Origin: Candidatus Limosilactobacillus faecipullorum
Lineage (GTDB): Bacteria; Bacillota; Bacilli; Lactobacillales; Lactobacillaceae
NCBI GenBank assembly: GCA_019118465.1
Contig: DWYX01000041.1
Coordinates: 1 to 56,441 of the forward strand
Length of the DNA stretch: 56,441 nt
Reading direction: 5' to 3'
Program-made: the position numbers and the translations under genes
Shown here: piece after piece, positions 8,468 through 16,995 of the stretch
Position numbering within the stretch: position 1 is the first letter of the stretch
Layout of the letters: each line of letters begins with the position of its first letter
Notes under the pieces: model-generated
Databases searched by the model: none
What the model was told of the DNA's origin: nothing
Seen by the model: only the letters and a program-made list of their open reading frames with translations

Positions 8468-9211
8468 ATGGACAAGCAATATAAGATTCAAGTTAAGGAT
8501 CTCCACAAGCGCTTCGGGGATAACGAAGTCCTTAAAGGGATTAACTTAAACGTGAAGCCAAATGAAGTGGTCTGCATGATTGGACCATCTGGGAGTGGGA
8601 AAAGTACCTTCTTGCGATGCTTAAATCGCTTGGAAGAAACCAACAGTGGCCATGTCTATGTTGATGGGTATGATATTGCGGATAAGCAGACGAATATCGA
8701 TTTAGTTCGGCAAAATATTGGGATGGTCTTTCAACACTTTAACCTTTTCCCCAACATGTCAGTGGCCGAAAATATTATGTTAGCACCGGTTCAACTAAAG
8801 AAAATGACCAAGGATGAAGCACATCAGGCGGCCTTGCATTACTTAGATATCGTTGGTTTAAAGGAAAAGGCGGATGTGAACCCGACCACCCTGTCAGGGG
8901 GCCAAAAGCAACGGGTTGCCATTGCCCGGGCCTTAGCTATGAAGCCAGATGTAATGCTTTTTGACGAACCAACCAGTGCCCTTGATCCGGAAATGGTTGG
9001 GGATGTACTTGAAGTTATGCAAAATCTAGCTAAGGAAGGGATGACCATGGTTGTCGTAACCCACGAGATGGGCTTTGCTAAGCGAGTGGCTGACCGGGTC
9101 GTCTTCTTCCATGATGGCGTCATCCGGGAACAAGGAACGCCGGAAGAAATCTTTGATCATCCCCAACACGCAGACACCAAAAACTTCTTGGATAAGGTGT
9201 TGAATGTTTAA
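8468..9211 (+). CDS. glnQ: Glutamine-type ABC transporter ATP-binding protein
   Basis: A 247-residue ATPase paired with the upstream fusion protein. Walker [10 protein letters not shown] is at 39-47, LSGGQ at 142-146 and Walker [15 protein letters not shown] from about 162. It is textbook GlnQ in length and motifs, and paralogous to the ATPase at 1725. The gap to the previous stop is three bases, so the two genes are one operon. No strong terminator is evident before the next T-box transcript. Confidence 0.93.
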   Translation: MDKQYKIQVKDLHKRFGDNEVLKGINLNVKPNEVVCMIGPSGSGKSTFLRCLNRLEETNSGHVYVDGYDIADKQTNIDLVRQNIGMVFQHFNLFPNMSVAENIMLAPVQLKKMTKDEAHQAALHYLDIVGLKEKADVNPTTLSGGQKQRVAIARALAMKPDVMLFDEPTSALDPEMVGDVLEVMQNLAKEGMTMVVVTHEMGFAKRVADRVVFFHDGVIREQGTPEEIFDHPQHADTKNFLDKVLNV

Positions 9212-9354
9212 CGATGGAAAAACGGGTGAAAAAAGCCACTTCGTTTTAATTTTAAGTTAATGTGAATCTAATTTAAAAGATGCTAAGTGCTGTTTTTTCG
9301 CTAATTACGAATGATTTGTCGGATTATAAAAATGAGAAAGACGCCAGGGATCAT

Positions 9355-9382
9355 TTGACATCTGCGAAAAGTTACGTATAAT
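9355..9382 (+). promoter_or_regulatory. Promoter of the T-box-controlled permease
   Basis: TTGACA (9355-9360), 16 bases, then TATAAT (9377-9382), predicting a transcript start near 9389. Confidence 0.75.
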
Positions 9383-9388
9383 TAATGC

Positions 9389-9597
9389 CATGTAGACATA
9401 AGCATGCATGCGTCTAGGTGATTTAACAGAGAGCCAGGGGAGCTGAAAACTGGTGATCACAATATGGCATTAAAGATTGAACTTGGGTGGTTCCAGTATC
9501 GACCGAGAGGAGGTCTTGCTTTAGACCTTAAACTTGGGTGGAACCGCGTTAGCAAACGTCCCTAGCTGTGATGGCTAGGGGCGTTTTTTAGTTTAAC
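9389..9597 (+). ncRNA. T-box riboswitch of an amino acid permease (specificity uncertain)
   Basis: The T-box core ACTTGGGTGGAACCGCG is at 9532-9548 and the terminator ACGTCCCTAGC/GCTAGGGGCGT plus T-run at 9555-9592. Stem I apical elements AGAGAG and GCTGAAAA are present near 9430-9450. By analogy with the two synthetase leaders here (AA-N-specifier), the block CAAT-ATG-G near 9461-9468 suggests a Met codon, but ATC or ACT nearby cannot be excluded. A second copy of ACTTGGGTGG at 9481-9490 is unusual. Confidence 0.85.
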
Positions 9598-9616
9598 TTG
9601 GAGAGGAGAGAGAACA

Positions 9617-10966
9617 ATGGAAGAAAAGCAAGAGCGGCGTTTGTCACGATCACTAAAGAGTCGTCATATTACGATGATTGCGATTGGTGGAGCGATTGGG
9701 ACGGGGTTATTCTTAGGTTCTGGGAGTGCGATTCATGCGGCCGGCCCGTCGTTAATTTTGACTTACCTTATCGTTGGGATTTTTTGTTTCTTCATGATGC
9801 GGGCGTTAGGAGAATTGCTGCTGGCGGATCCAAGTAAGCATTCCTTTATTGATTCTGTTAAGGAATACATGGGCGATCGGATGGAATTTGTGGCCGGTTG
9901 GACGTATTGGTCTTGCTGGTTGACCTTGGCGATGGCCGACTTGACGGCAACGGGGATTTATTTGCAATACTGGTTCCCCAATTTACCGCGGTGGGTTGGA
10001 CCGCTAATTATTTTAGTTTTGCTGATGCTAGTAAATATGATTAACGTGGGCCTCTTTGGGGAACTGGAAAGCTGGTTCTCAATGATTAAGGTCTTGGCAA
10101 TTGTGGCCTTGATTGTCGTGGGATTGTTAATGGTGATCTTCCACACTAAGACCGCTACTAGTACGGCCAGTCTAGCGAACCTAGTTAACTATGGAGGCTT
10201 CTTCCCCAAGGGGCCGGTGGGCTTCTTAATGTCCTTTCAAATGGCAACCTTCGCCTTTGTTGGGATTGAAATGGTTGGGCTAACGGCTGGGGAAACCGCC
10301 AATCCAAACGAAGATATCCCTAAGGCGATCAATACCTTACCAATGCGAATTGGGCTCTTTTATGTCGGTTCGATGCTTGCCATTATGGCTGTTTATCCAT
10401 GGCATGATATTAAGGTTAGTTCCAGTCCGTTTGTCCAAGTCTTTGCCGGAATTGGCATTACTGGGGCGGCCGGGATCTTGAATTTTGTGGTTTTGACGGC
10501 AGCAATGTCGGCGACGAATAGTTGTATCTTTTCAACTAGTCGGTCCCTGTATTCCTTATCTCAAGGGGGCAACGGTCCGCAAGCGTTCCAAAAGTTAAGT
10601 CGGCAAGCGGTTCCGGTAAATGCAATGCGTTTCTCATCATTAATCCTTTTTATCGTGGTAATTTTGAACTACGTGATTCCGGAAGGTGTCTTTAACGTTA
10701 TCTCTGGGGTTTCCACGATTAACTTTATTTTTGTTTGGATTATTATTATGCTTTGTCATATTAAATATCGAAAACAAGCGCCGGCAGGAAACGCCTTTGC
10801 AATGCCTGGTTTTCCCTTTACAAGTTGGTTGACCATTGCCTTCTTTACGGCAATTATTGTGGTATTGTTCTTTATTGAAGCAACGCGGCTGTCATTGATT
10901 ATTTCGTTGCTCTTCTTCGGTGCGTTGTTCTTGATAGCCCAACTTTTGGGGAAAAAAGAAAAATAA
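9617..10966 (+). CDS. APC-family amino acid permease under T-box control
   Basis: A 449-residue, about 12-helix transporter of the amino acid-polyamine-organocation superfamily. The first helix carries the substrate-backbone motif IGGAIGTGLFLGSG (about residues 23-36), as in LysP/GABA-permease-like proteins. Downstream blocks include VGIEMVGLTAGE and the helix-8 type TNSCIFSTSRSLYSLSQGG. ATG 9617 follows GGAGAGGAG. The T-box leader means transcription responds to one uncharged tRNA. Methionine is my tentative reading of the specifier; sequence alone does not prove the substrate. Confidence 0.88.
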   Translation: MEEKQERRLSRSLKSRHITMIAIGGAIGTGLFLGSGSAIHAAGPSLILTYLIVGIFCFFMMRALGELLLADPSKHSFIDSVKEYMGDRMEFVAGWTYWSCWLTLAMADLTATGIYLQYWFPNLPRWVGPLIILVLLMLVNMINVGLFGELESWFSMIKVLAIVALIVVGLLMVIFHTKTATSTASLANLVNYGGFFPKGPVGFLMSFQMATFAFVGIEMVGLTAGETANPNEDIPKAINTLPMRIGLFYVGSMLAIMAVYPWHDIKVSSSPFVQVFAGIGITGAAGILNFVVLTAAMSATNSCIFSTSRSLYSLSQGGNGPQAFQKLSRQAVPVNAMRFSSLILFIVVILNYVIPEGVFNVISGVSTINFIFVWIIIMLCHIKYRKQAPAGNAFAMPGFPFTSWLTIAFFTAIIVVLFFIEATRLSLIISLLFFGALFLIAQLLGKKEK

Positions 10967-10977
10967 AAGCATTTCAT

Positions 10978-11007
10978 TTGCCTCGTGCTAAATGATTATC
11001 ATATAAT
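10978..11007 (+). promoter_or_regulatory. Promoter in the gap after the amino acid permease
   Basis: TTGCCT (10978-10983), 18 bases, TATAAT (11002-11007). No downstream gene of normal size begins before the strong terminator at 11250-11287. Confidence 0.45.
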
Positions 11008-11013
11008 AAGAAA

Positions 11014-11287
11014 GTGGAAAAGATAATTTCTGTTGCAAGAAGAATAGCTTGAGTAAATCAAGCGAACTCATCCCCATAAAATACCCCATTAAAAATTCCT
11101 AAAAAGACTAATGTTGAATATCGATAAATCTAAAGTAAGGTAATTTCCCTTAACAAGTGGAGATATGTTAGCTACTAGCGATAGTAGTCGACAAACAGTA
11201 AGTATAGATACGGTAAATGATAGCAACGAAATTAGATTTTCCATTTTAAAAGCCGCCTCGTTAGTGCCGAATGAGGCGGCTTTTTTG
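11014..11287 (+). ncRNA. Candidate small transcript (about 275 nt) of unknown role
   Basis: The interval lies between the promoter at 10978-11007 and a near-perfect terminator (AAAAGCCGCCTC...GAGGCGGCTTTTTT, about 11249-11287). It holds no ORF with a credible ribosome site. A 46-codon frame from ATG 11165 reads through the terminator and has its GGAG only two bases away, so it is doubtful. The remaining sequence up to 11618 shows nothing clear. A noncoding RNA is possible but unproven. Confidence 0.3.
11249..11287 (+). terminator. Strong intrinsic terminator
   Basis: AAAAGCCGCCTC pairs with GAGGCGGCTTTT around a short loop and runs into six T. It ends either permease read-through or the small transcript starting near 11014. 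Confidence 0.8.
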
Positions 11288-11618
11288 TGTGCAATTATTG
11301 ACTAGCGAAGATGATAGGATGAAGCGATTTAGTAGGCAACGATTTGCTAAACGCTTCCCCCAATTGCTCGCTTTATTCAAAGGAAATGGAACGATTTCAC
11401 TTATAAGGTTGTAATTGTTTGTGTCGTTTTGCATGATCACTAATAGTCATAAATGGTCTAGATAAGGGCTGTTTGGAAAAATCAAAAAAATTTTTTGATA
11501 GGTTTGTGAAATCGTTATCTTCGGTGATGCGGTTTCATTTTTCGGGTAAAACGATATATCGACGAACGTTCTGGAAAACTATTGTAACAATTTCACAAAG
11601 TTAGTGAATTGAAGTGGG

Positions 11619-11647
11619 TTTACAAGTGCGCCAACACCCGGTATATT
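11619..11647 (+). promoter_or_regulatory. Promoter of the nucleoside transporter gene
   Basis: TTTACA (11619-11624), 17 bases, TATATT (11642-11647), about 95 bases before the start codon. Confidence 0.55.
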
Positions 11648-11665
11648 TATCTCAGTGATAAGATT

Positions 11666-11681
11666 TTGCTAGCGCTTACAT
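11666..11681 (+). promoter_or_regulatory. cre site (CcpA operator) before nupC
   Basis: TTGCTAGCGCTTACAT matches the WTGNNARCGNWWWCAW consensus at every position. It sits about 12-27 bases downstream of the predicted transcript start, a repressing position, so the transporter should be under carbon catabolite repression. Confidence 0.75.
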
Positions 11682-11740
11682 TAGTAGGATCTTATAGTTT
11701 GCATTTATTTTTGTAGTTTGTATAGAAAGGTGTTAGATCC

Positions 11741-12958
11741 ATGTATCTTGCAATTAATATTCTTGGGTTAATCGTCTTCTTGGGAGTGGCATTCTTGTTC
11801 TCCAAGAAGAAGAAGGAGATTAACTGGAAGGCAGTTGCTATCATGGTTGTCTTAAACTTGATTCTGGCTTGGTTCTTGACTAGTTCAGCTGCTGGTCGGG
11901 CCGGGGTTAAGGCAGCGGCAGATGGCTTTGCCTGGATTGTTGATGTCTCTGCAAAGGGGACCGTGTTTGCTTTAGGTGGTTGGTATAATACCAAGAACCT
12001 TAATTTCATTTGTTCTGCTTTGATGCCAATCCTTATGATTGTGCCAATGTTTGATATCTTGACGTACATCGGGGTATTACCTTGGATCATCAAGTGGATT
12101 GGGAAGGGCCTTTCCTTCATCACGGGTCAACCAAAGTTCGAATCTTTCTTTGCCGTGGAAATGATGTTCTTAGGGAACACGGAAGTGCTGGCCATTTCCG
12201 GGATGCAACTGCGGAAGATGAACAAGGAACGGAACTTAACGATCGCTATGATGTCCATGAGTTGTGTTACGGCTTCAATCCTTGGGGCATATATTGAAAT
12301 GATGCCGGGCCAATACATTTTGACGGCGGTGCCAATTAACATCGTTAACGCTTTGATTGCAACGACGATTTTGAACCCAATTCACGTTACTGAAGCCGAA
12401 GACACGATTGAACGGGTTGAAGCTAACGCCGATGGGAAGAAGGAACCATTCTTCAGTTTCCTTGGAGACTCCATCTTGGGCGCTGGTAAGTTGATCTTGA
12501 TCATCATTGCTAACGTGGTTGCCTTCGTGGCTTTGGCAGCTTTGATCGACGCCATCTTGGCGCTCTTCGGGAAGCCATTTGCCGGTCAACCAATCTCCTT
12601 GGAAGGTATCCTGGGATGCATTATGTTCCCATTCGCTTGGTTAATGGGTCTGCCCCTCGACCAAGCTTGGAACTTAGCCCAAGACATGGGGATGAAGTTG
12701 GTTACAAACGAATTCGTAGTTATGGGTAAGGTTACGGGCTCAATTGCTCATGAACAAGAACACTACAAGGCGGTTTTGACTACCTTCGTAACATCCTTTG
12801 CTAACTTTGGGACCCTGGGAATGATTATTGGGGCCTTCAAAGGATTGGTTGGTAAGGAAGATAATGACTACATCGCACAAAACATTGGTTACCTCTTGCT
12901 GTCAGGGATCTTAGTATCACTCCTTTCAGCAGCCTTCGTTGGCCTCTTTGCTTGGTAA
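11741..12958 (+). CDS. nupC: Concentrative nucleoside transporter (NupC family)
   Basis: A 405-residue CNT-family symporter that imports nucleosides with protons or sodium. The family core is visible as GKGLSFITGQPKFESFFAVEMMFLGNTEVLAI, here split by the usual conserved Q-P-x-F-E-S and N-T-E motifs (about residues 125-155). The second half carries TNEFVVMGK and SFANFGTLGMIIG. The N-terminal helices and total length are normal for bacterial NupC. ATG 11741 follows GAAAGGTG. A nucleoside hydrolase follows, so import and cleavage are linked, and both have cre-like sites. Confidence 0.92.
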   Translation: MYLAINILGLIVFLGVAFLFSKKKKEINWKAVAIMVVLNLILAWFLTSSAAGRAGVKAAADGFAWIVDVSAKGTVFALGGWYNTKNLNFICSALMPILMIVPMFDILTYIGVLPWIIKWIGKGLSFITGQPKFESFFAVEMMFLGNTEVLAISGMQLRKMNKERNLTIAMMSMSCVTASILGAYIEMMPGQYILTAVPINIVNALIATTILNPIHVTEAEDTIERVEANADGKKEPFFSFLGDSILGAGKLILIIIANVVAFVALAALIDAILALFGKPFAGQPISLEGILGCIMFPFAWLMGLPLDQAWNLAQDMGMKLVTNEFVVMGKVTGSIAHEQEHYKAVLTTFVTSFANFGTLGMIIGAFKGLVGKEDNDYIAQNIGYLLLSGILVSLLSAAFVGLFAW

Positions 12959-12971
12959 TCAATTTACAAAG

Positions 12972-13000
12972 GAGGGCTGCGTCAGGCGGCCCTTTCTTTT
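12972..13000 (+). terminator. Weak intrinsic terminator between nupC and the nucleoside hydrolase
   Basis: AGGGC-TGC...GC-GGCCCT forms a short GC-rich hairpin followed by TTTCTTTTT. It probably reduces but may not abolish read-through into the hydrolase gene. Confidence 0.5.
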
Positions 13001-13009
13001 TCCCACTTA

Positions 13010-13025
13010 GTAAAAGCGTTTACAG
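13010..13025 (+). promoter_or_regulatory. cre-like palindrome before the nucleoside hydrolase
   Basis: GTAAAAGCGTTTACAG contains the perfect arms GTAAA/TTTAC around AGCG. It has the cre core but misses the TG at positions 2-3, so it may be a cre variant or an operator for another LacI-family repressor. Confidence 0.5.
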
Positions 13026-13046
13026 CTAATTTGAGGAGGAATTATC

Positions 13047-13961
13047 ATGACCACGAAAATTATTATGGATACTGACCCAGGGATTGATGACGCAGCGGCT
13101 TTGACGATGGCCATCAACGACCCTGCAATCGATCTGAAGTTAGTGACGGCAGTTGCCGGGAATGTTACTGTTGACAAGACGACGGCAAACGCCTTAAAGA
13201 TTGTGCACTTCTTTGGTAAGGATCAAGAAATCCCTGTTGCCATGGGGGCGCAACAACCATTAATCAAGCCATTTGAAGATGCGGCCCGGATTCATGGGGC
13301 TTCGGGGATGGAAGGTTACGACTTTGGTGATGACTATGGTGAACCAATTGAAAAATCGGCCGTGGAAGCTTTGCATGATGCAATTATGGCCGAAGATGAA
13401 GTAATCTTGGTACCAACTGGTTCTTACACCAACATTGCCTTGCTCTTTAGCCAATACCCAGAAGTTAAGTCCCACATCAAGAAGATTATTGCCATGGGGG
13501 GTTCCATCTCTGGTGGTAACATGACCAGTGTGGCGGAATTTAATGTTTTTACGGACCCAGATGCCGCTAAGATTATGTATAACGCTGGGGTACCGATTGT
13601 TACGGTTGGTCTGGATGTAACCTTAAAGGCTTTGATTACGCCGGCAACCCTTAACACTTTGAAGACGATGAACGAAACCGGGAAGATGTTATACGGCTTG
13701 ATTAGCAACTATAACGATGTGAGCGGTGATGGGCACCCAATGCACGACGTTAACACCATCTTCTACTTGCTTCATCCTGAAGCTTACACCACGAAGAAGT
13801 TATGGGTCGACATCCAAACTGATGGCCCAGCCATCGGGGGAATGATCGCTGATATTCGGGGAGCTTACCATGATGGTAAGACGAATGCAGAGGTTTGTGT
13901 CGATATCGACGCTGATGCTTTCAACAAGTGGTTCTTGGAAGAAGTTTCACATATGAAGTAG
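13047..13961 (+). CDS. Ribonucleoside hydrolase (RihA/B/C family)
   Basis: A 304-residue inosine/uridine-preferring nucleoside N-ribohydrolase that cleaves imported nucleosides to base and ribose. The calcium-binding signature DTDPGIDDAAAL is at residues 8-19. The mid block EVILVPTGSYTNIALLF and the GGSISGGN loop are conserved, as is the C-terminal HDVNTIFYLLHPE. The length is normal. ATG 13047 follows GAGGAGG. With NupC upstream and a ribokinase at 25431 it completes a nucleoside-salvage path. Which Rih subtype is not decided. Confidence 0.93.
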   Translation: MTTKIIMDTDPGIDDAAALTMAINDPAIDLKLVTAVAGNVTVDKTTANALKIVHFFGKDQEIPVAMGAQQPLIKPFEDAARIHGASGMEGYDFGDDYGEPIEKSAVEALHDAIMAEDEVILVPTGSYTNIALLFSQYPEVKSHIKKIIAMGGSISGGNMTSVAEFNVFTDPDAAKIMYNAGVPIVTVGLDVTLKALITPATLNTLKTMNETGKMLYGLISNYNDVSGDGHPMHDVNTIFYLLHPEAYTTKKLWVDIQTDGPAIGGMIADIRGAYHDGKTNAEVCVDIDADAFNKWFLEEVSHMK

Positions 13962-13968
13962 GGCAATA

Positions 13969-14053
13969 AAAAAAGACTTAGGCTGTCAAATTCCAACTTA
14001 GAATTGAAGCAACATCAGCTTCGCTGCTAAGTGGATTGACAGTCTTTCTTTTT
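13969..14053. terminator. Long hairpin terminator after the nucleoside hydrolase
   Basis: AAAGACT...CTGTCAA and CCAACTTAG pair with CTAAGTGG and TTGACAG...TCTTT. A T-run follows on the plus strand and an A-run precedes it, so it may work in both directions. Confidence 0.65.
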
Positions 14054-14061
14054 GGGGAAAT

Positions 14062-14075
14062 ATTACCCGGGAAAT
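14062..14075. promoter_or_regulatory. Candidate Noc-binding site 1
   Basis: ATTACCCGGGAAAT differs by one base from the Bacillus subtilis Noc box ATTTCCCGGGAAAT. It lies about 85 bases upstream of the rsmG-noc operon, so Noc may load next to its own gene. Confidence 0.6.
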
Positions 14076-14161
14076 ACTGGGAATGGTTGAATTGAAGCGG
14101 AAAATAGGATAAAGTTAAAAAGAGCGTGAAACATGAATGTTCCACGGAAAGGACGAATAAA

Positions 14162-14893
14162 ATGAAGCCAGAACAATTTCAAGCGGCCTTAGCCCAAATG
14201 GGGATTAATTTAGCCTCCCCGCAAATGGCCCAATTTGATCAATACTATCATTATTTAATCGAAGTAAATCAACACCTTAACTTAACTCGAATTACCGCTG
14301 AAGAAGATGTGTATTTAAAGCACTTCTATGATTCAATCATGGGGGCATTTGCGGAACCAAAGTTAAAGGAAGTGCCGCTTCATTTATGTGATATTGGAGC
14401 GGGAGCGGGGTTCCCGTCATTACCATTAAAAATTGCTTTCCCACAATTAAAGGTAACAATTGTCGATTCTTTGAATAAGCGGATCGACTTTTTAAGGGAA
14501 CTGGTTGCTAAATTAGGTCTGACGGAGGTGGAGTTGGTTCATGCGCGGGCCGAAGATTTTAGTAATCAGCAAAGTAATTACCGGGAACAATTTGATTTGG
14601 TAACTGCGCGGGCAGTTGCTCGCCTGAGCGTTTTAAGTGAATTGTGTTTACCGGCTGTCAAAGTTGGTGGCGAATTCTTGGCTTATAAAGCGGCTGCGGC
14701 AGAAGCAGAACTCCAAGGTGCCCAAAAGGCAATTACGACTTTGGGTGGGGAGGTCAGCACAACGATGCAGTTAGTTTTACCAACCCAACCAGAACCGGAA
14801 CAACGTAACCTTATTATTATTAATAAGGTCGCGACAACACCAAAGAAGTATCCGCGACGGCCGGGATTGCCAAGTAAAAAGCCGTTAGAGTAG
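14162..14893 (+). CDS. rsmG: 16S rRNA (guanine-527-N7)-methyltransferase
   Basis: A 243-residue SAM-dependent methyltransferase (GidB) that modifies G527 of 16S rRNA. The SAM loop DIGAGAGFPSLPLKI (about residues 73-87) and the block VDSLNKRIDFLRELV are typical. LNLTRIT near residue 45 is the family N-terminal signature. I start at ATG 14162 after GGAAAGGAC; an in-frame ATG at 14132 lacks a ribosome site. It is the first gene of the rsmG-noc-parB block, a common chromosomal order near oriC in Firmicutes. Confidence 0.95.
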   Translation: MKPEQFQAALAQMGINLASPQMAQFDQYYHYLIEVNQHLNLTRITAEEDVYLKHFYDSIMGAFAEPKLKEVPLHLCDIGAGAGFPSLPLKIAFPQLKVTIVDSLNKRIDFLRELVAKLGLTEVELVHARAEDFSNQQSNYREQFDLVTARAVARLSVLSELCLPAVKVGGEFLAYKAAAAEAELQGAQKAITTLGGEVSTTMQLVLPTQPEPEQRNLIIINKVATTPKKYPRRPGLPSKKPLE

Positions 14894-14903
14894 GGGGAGA
14901 AAC

Positions 14904-15857
14904 ATGGCATTTTCACTATTTAATTTTGGTTCAAAGTCAACGCCGGCCAAGAACCAGGTGGTTGAAATTCCGCTAAAGCAAATTGAACCAAACCGGTATC
15001 AACCGCGCCAGGTTTTTGATAAGCACGAAATTCAAGAACTCGCGCAAACCATTGGAGAACACGGTTTGCTCCAGCCAATTATTTTGCGGGAATACAAGGC
15101 GGCAAAATACGAAATCATCGCTGGGGAACGGCGTTTTCGGGCAATGCAGCTGCTGGAATGGGAAACAGCACCAGCAATTGTCGAAAAGATGAGTGATAAG
15201 GAATCAGCTTCCTTAGCTTTGATTGAAAATTTACAGCGGGCCCAATTGAGTTCAGTTGAAGAGGCCCGGGCTTATAGGAAGTTGATGGATTTGAATCACT
15301 TAACCCAACAAACCTTGGCCAAGGGAGTTGGGAAGAGTCAATCCACGGTGGCAAACAAGCTCCGGTTATTAAACTTAATCGAACCAGTTCAAAACGCCAT
15401 CCTTGACGGAATGATTACTGAACGCCATGGGCGCGCGCTCTTGGGCCTAACTGACGATGAACAACGCAACATGTTAATGCGGATCGTCAATGAAAAGTTG
15501 AATGTTCGTCAGACTGAACAAGCGGTGGCCGAACTGCAAGGGCAAGTTTTACCACCGGATCCGGAAGCCGAATCAGTTACGCCGGTAAAAGAAGAAGCTC
15601 CATTAGCTGACAACACAGAAGTGACGAAGCCCGCCAAAACTAAAACCCCAACTCAAGAAGCGAAGAAGGGGAAGCAAGCGCCAAAGAAAAAGGCGAAGAT
15701 TAGTGTTAGCGATCCCCAAATCGCAATCAACACAATTAAAAAGTCGGTTAAGTTAGTGAAGGACAACGGCTTTAAAGCAACGGTGCGGCAAAAGAAGCTA
15801 GCGGACGGGTACCAATTAACGATCACCGTTCGCCCACAAGATGATAGTAATAAATAG
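14904..15857 (+). CDS. noc: Nucleoid occlusion protein Noc (ParB-like CTPase)
   Basis: A 317-residue ParB-fold DNA-binding protein. The short hydrophobic/amphipathic N-terminus (MAFSLFNFG) resembles the membrane-targeting helix of Bacillus Noc. The CTP-binding motif GERRFRA is at 74-80, ENLQRA follows, and a helix-turn-helix is around 135-160. The C-terminus has a Lys-rich, low-complexity insert (about 215-260) before the dimerisation end, which is longer than in Bacillus. It sits directly after rsmG, as noc does in Bacillus. Three one-mismatch Noc boxes in this window support Noc rather than a second ParB. Confidence 0.85.
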   Translation: MAFSLFNFGSKSTPAKNQVVEIPLKQIEPNRYQPRQVFDKHEIQELAQTIGEHGLLQPIILREYKAAKYEIIAGERRFRAMQLLEWETAPAIVEKMSDKESASLALIENLQRAQLSSVEEARAYRKLMDLNHLTQQTLAKGVGKSQSTVANKLRLLNLIEPVQNAILDGMITERHGRALLGLTDDEQRNMLMRIVNEKLNVRQTEQAVAELQGQVLPPDPEAESVTPVKEEAPLADNTEVTKPAKTKTPTQEAKKGKQAPKKKAKISVSDPQIAINTIKKSVKLVKDNGFKATVRQKKLADGYQLTITVRPQDDSNK

Positions 15858-15872
15858 GATGGATGATACGGC

Positions 15873-16748
15873 ATGGCAAGAGGGAAAAAACGTTTACGCT
15901 TAAAGAAGAACATGGAAGCCTTGATGGCAAAAGAAGCCGCTGGTGAAGTGATTGAGGATGTGGCCTTAAAAGAAATTCGGCCTAATCCATACCAACCGCG
16001 GCGGAGTTTTGACCAGGAGGCGTTAGCGGAATTAGCTGACTCAATCCAAAAATCAGGGGTTTTCCAACCGGTAATTTTGCGGCAACCAGATCCAAAGTTG
16101 TCACGGTATGAATTAATTGCGGGGGAACGGCGGTTCCGGGCTTCGGAATTAGCCCACCAAAAGACAATTCCAGCCATCATTCGCCAGATGAATGATGCGG
16201 AGATGATGGAAGTTGCCATTTTAGAAAATCTTCAACGGGAAGACTTAACCCCACTGGAAGAAGCCCAAGCTTACCAAACCCTGATTGAGAAGCTAAATTT
16301 AACGCAAGCTGAAGTCGCTAGTCGGCTTGGTAAGTCCCGGCCATATATCGCTAATTACCTTCGCTTATTGGGACTTCCCGCTGCGGTTAAGGAATTAGTA
16401 GCCAACCGGCAACTCTCAATGGGGCAAGCGCGGACCTTACTTGGGTTAAAGGATAAGCTTGCGGTCGTTGCCTTAGCTAAGCGGGCAGTGAAGGAAAACT
16501 TGACGGTTCGGCAACTTGAGGAAATTGTAGCTAAGGAAAATGGCCAAGTTAAACCTACTAAGCCAGTTAAACCAGCCCCAAAGCTTAACCCTTACTTGCG
16601 TGAAGCAACTGACCAACTGCAACGACGCTTTGGGACCAAAGTTTCCTTTAGGGGTAACCAACCCGATCACGGAAAGATTGAGATTCCTTACCAATCAGCT
16701 GACGAGTTAAACCGAGTTTTGGAATTGTTAGGGGTAAGTTTCGATTAA
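15873..16748 (+). CDS. parB: Chromosome-partitioning protein ParB (Spo0J)
   Basis: A 291-residue parS-binding CTPase clamp. The basic start (RGKKRLRLKK) is typical of Spo0J. NPYQPR is at 38-43 and GERRFRA at 84-90, followed by ENLQREDL. The helix-turn-helix is TQAEVASRLGKSRPYIANYL (about 152-171), and a C-terminal dimer domain ends the protein. It starts 15 bases after noc with no parA (soj) between, unlike the usual order. A parS-like 16-mer lies at 53084-53099. The two ParB-fold proteins here probably arose by old duplication and now have separate sites. Confidence 0.92.
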   Translation: MARGKKRLRLKKNMEALMAKEAAGEVIEDVALKEIRPNPYQPRRSFDQEALAELADSIQKSGVFQPVILRQPDPKLSRYELIAGERRFRASELAHQKTIPAIIRQMNDAEMMEVAILENLQREDLTPLEEAQAYQTLIEKLNLTQAEVASRLGKSRPYIANYLRLLGLPAAVKELVANRQLSMGQARTLLGLKDKLAVVALAKRAVKENLTVRQLEEIVAKENGQVKPTKPVKPAPKLNPYLREATDQLQRRFGTKVSFRGNQPDHGKIEIPYQSADELNRVLELLGVSFD

Positions 16749-16764
16749 TTACGGAGGACCAATC

Positions 16765-16974
16765 ATGGTTGAATACGAATTAAACGATATTGTGATGATG
16801 AAAAAGCCGCATCCATGCGGGGTTAACCGCTGGAAGATTATCCGGGTTGGGGCAGACATGAAGATCGAATGCACGGGCTGTGGTCACATTGTGATGATGG
16901 ACCGGTATCACTTTAATAAACGGATTAAGAAGGTCCTTGAACCTGCCAACCCAGAAGCAAACGAAGAGCACTAA
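16765..16974 (+). CDS. DUF951 family protein
   Basis: A 69-residue small protein of the DUF951 family. It has the characteristic MKKPHPCGVNRWKIIRVGAD block and ECTGCGHIVMMDR, with Cys and His positions that suggest a small metal-binding or nucleic-acid-binding fold. The function is unknown. It starts 16 bases after parB with GGAGG upstream and is followed 21 bases later by ychF, a conserved order in lactobacilli and other Firmicutes. Confidence 0.93.
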   Translation: MVEYELNDIVMMKKPHPCGVNRWKIIRVGADMKIECTGCGHIVMMDRYHFNKRIKKVLEPANPEANEEH

Positions 16975-16995
16975 GAGAAAGGAACTAGAATTACT

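Noticed and set aside
11165..11305. 46-codon ORF from ATG 11165
   Set aside because: The ribosome-like GGAG is only two bases before the ATG and the frame passes through the strong terminator, so translation is unlikely.
14125..14146. CGTGAAACA-TGAA-TGTTCCACG before rsmG, as a parS site
   Set aside because: The two parS half-sites are in the wrong order (right half first) and four bases apart, so ParB would not see the palindrome. It looks like a small hairpin in the rsmG leader with one mismatch.
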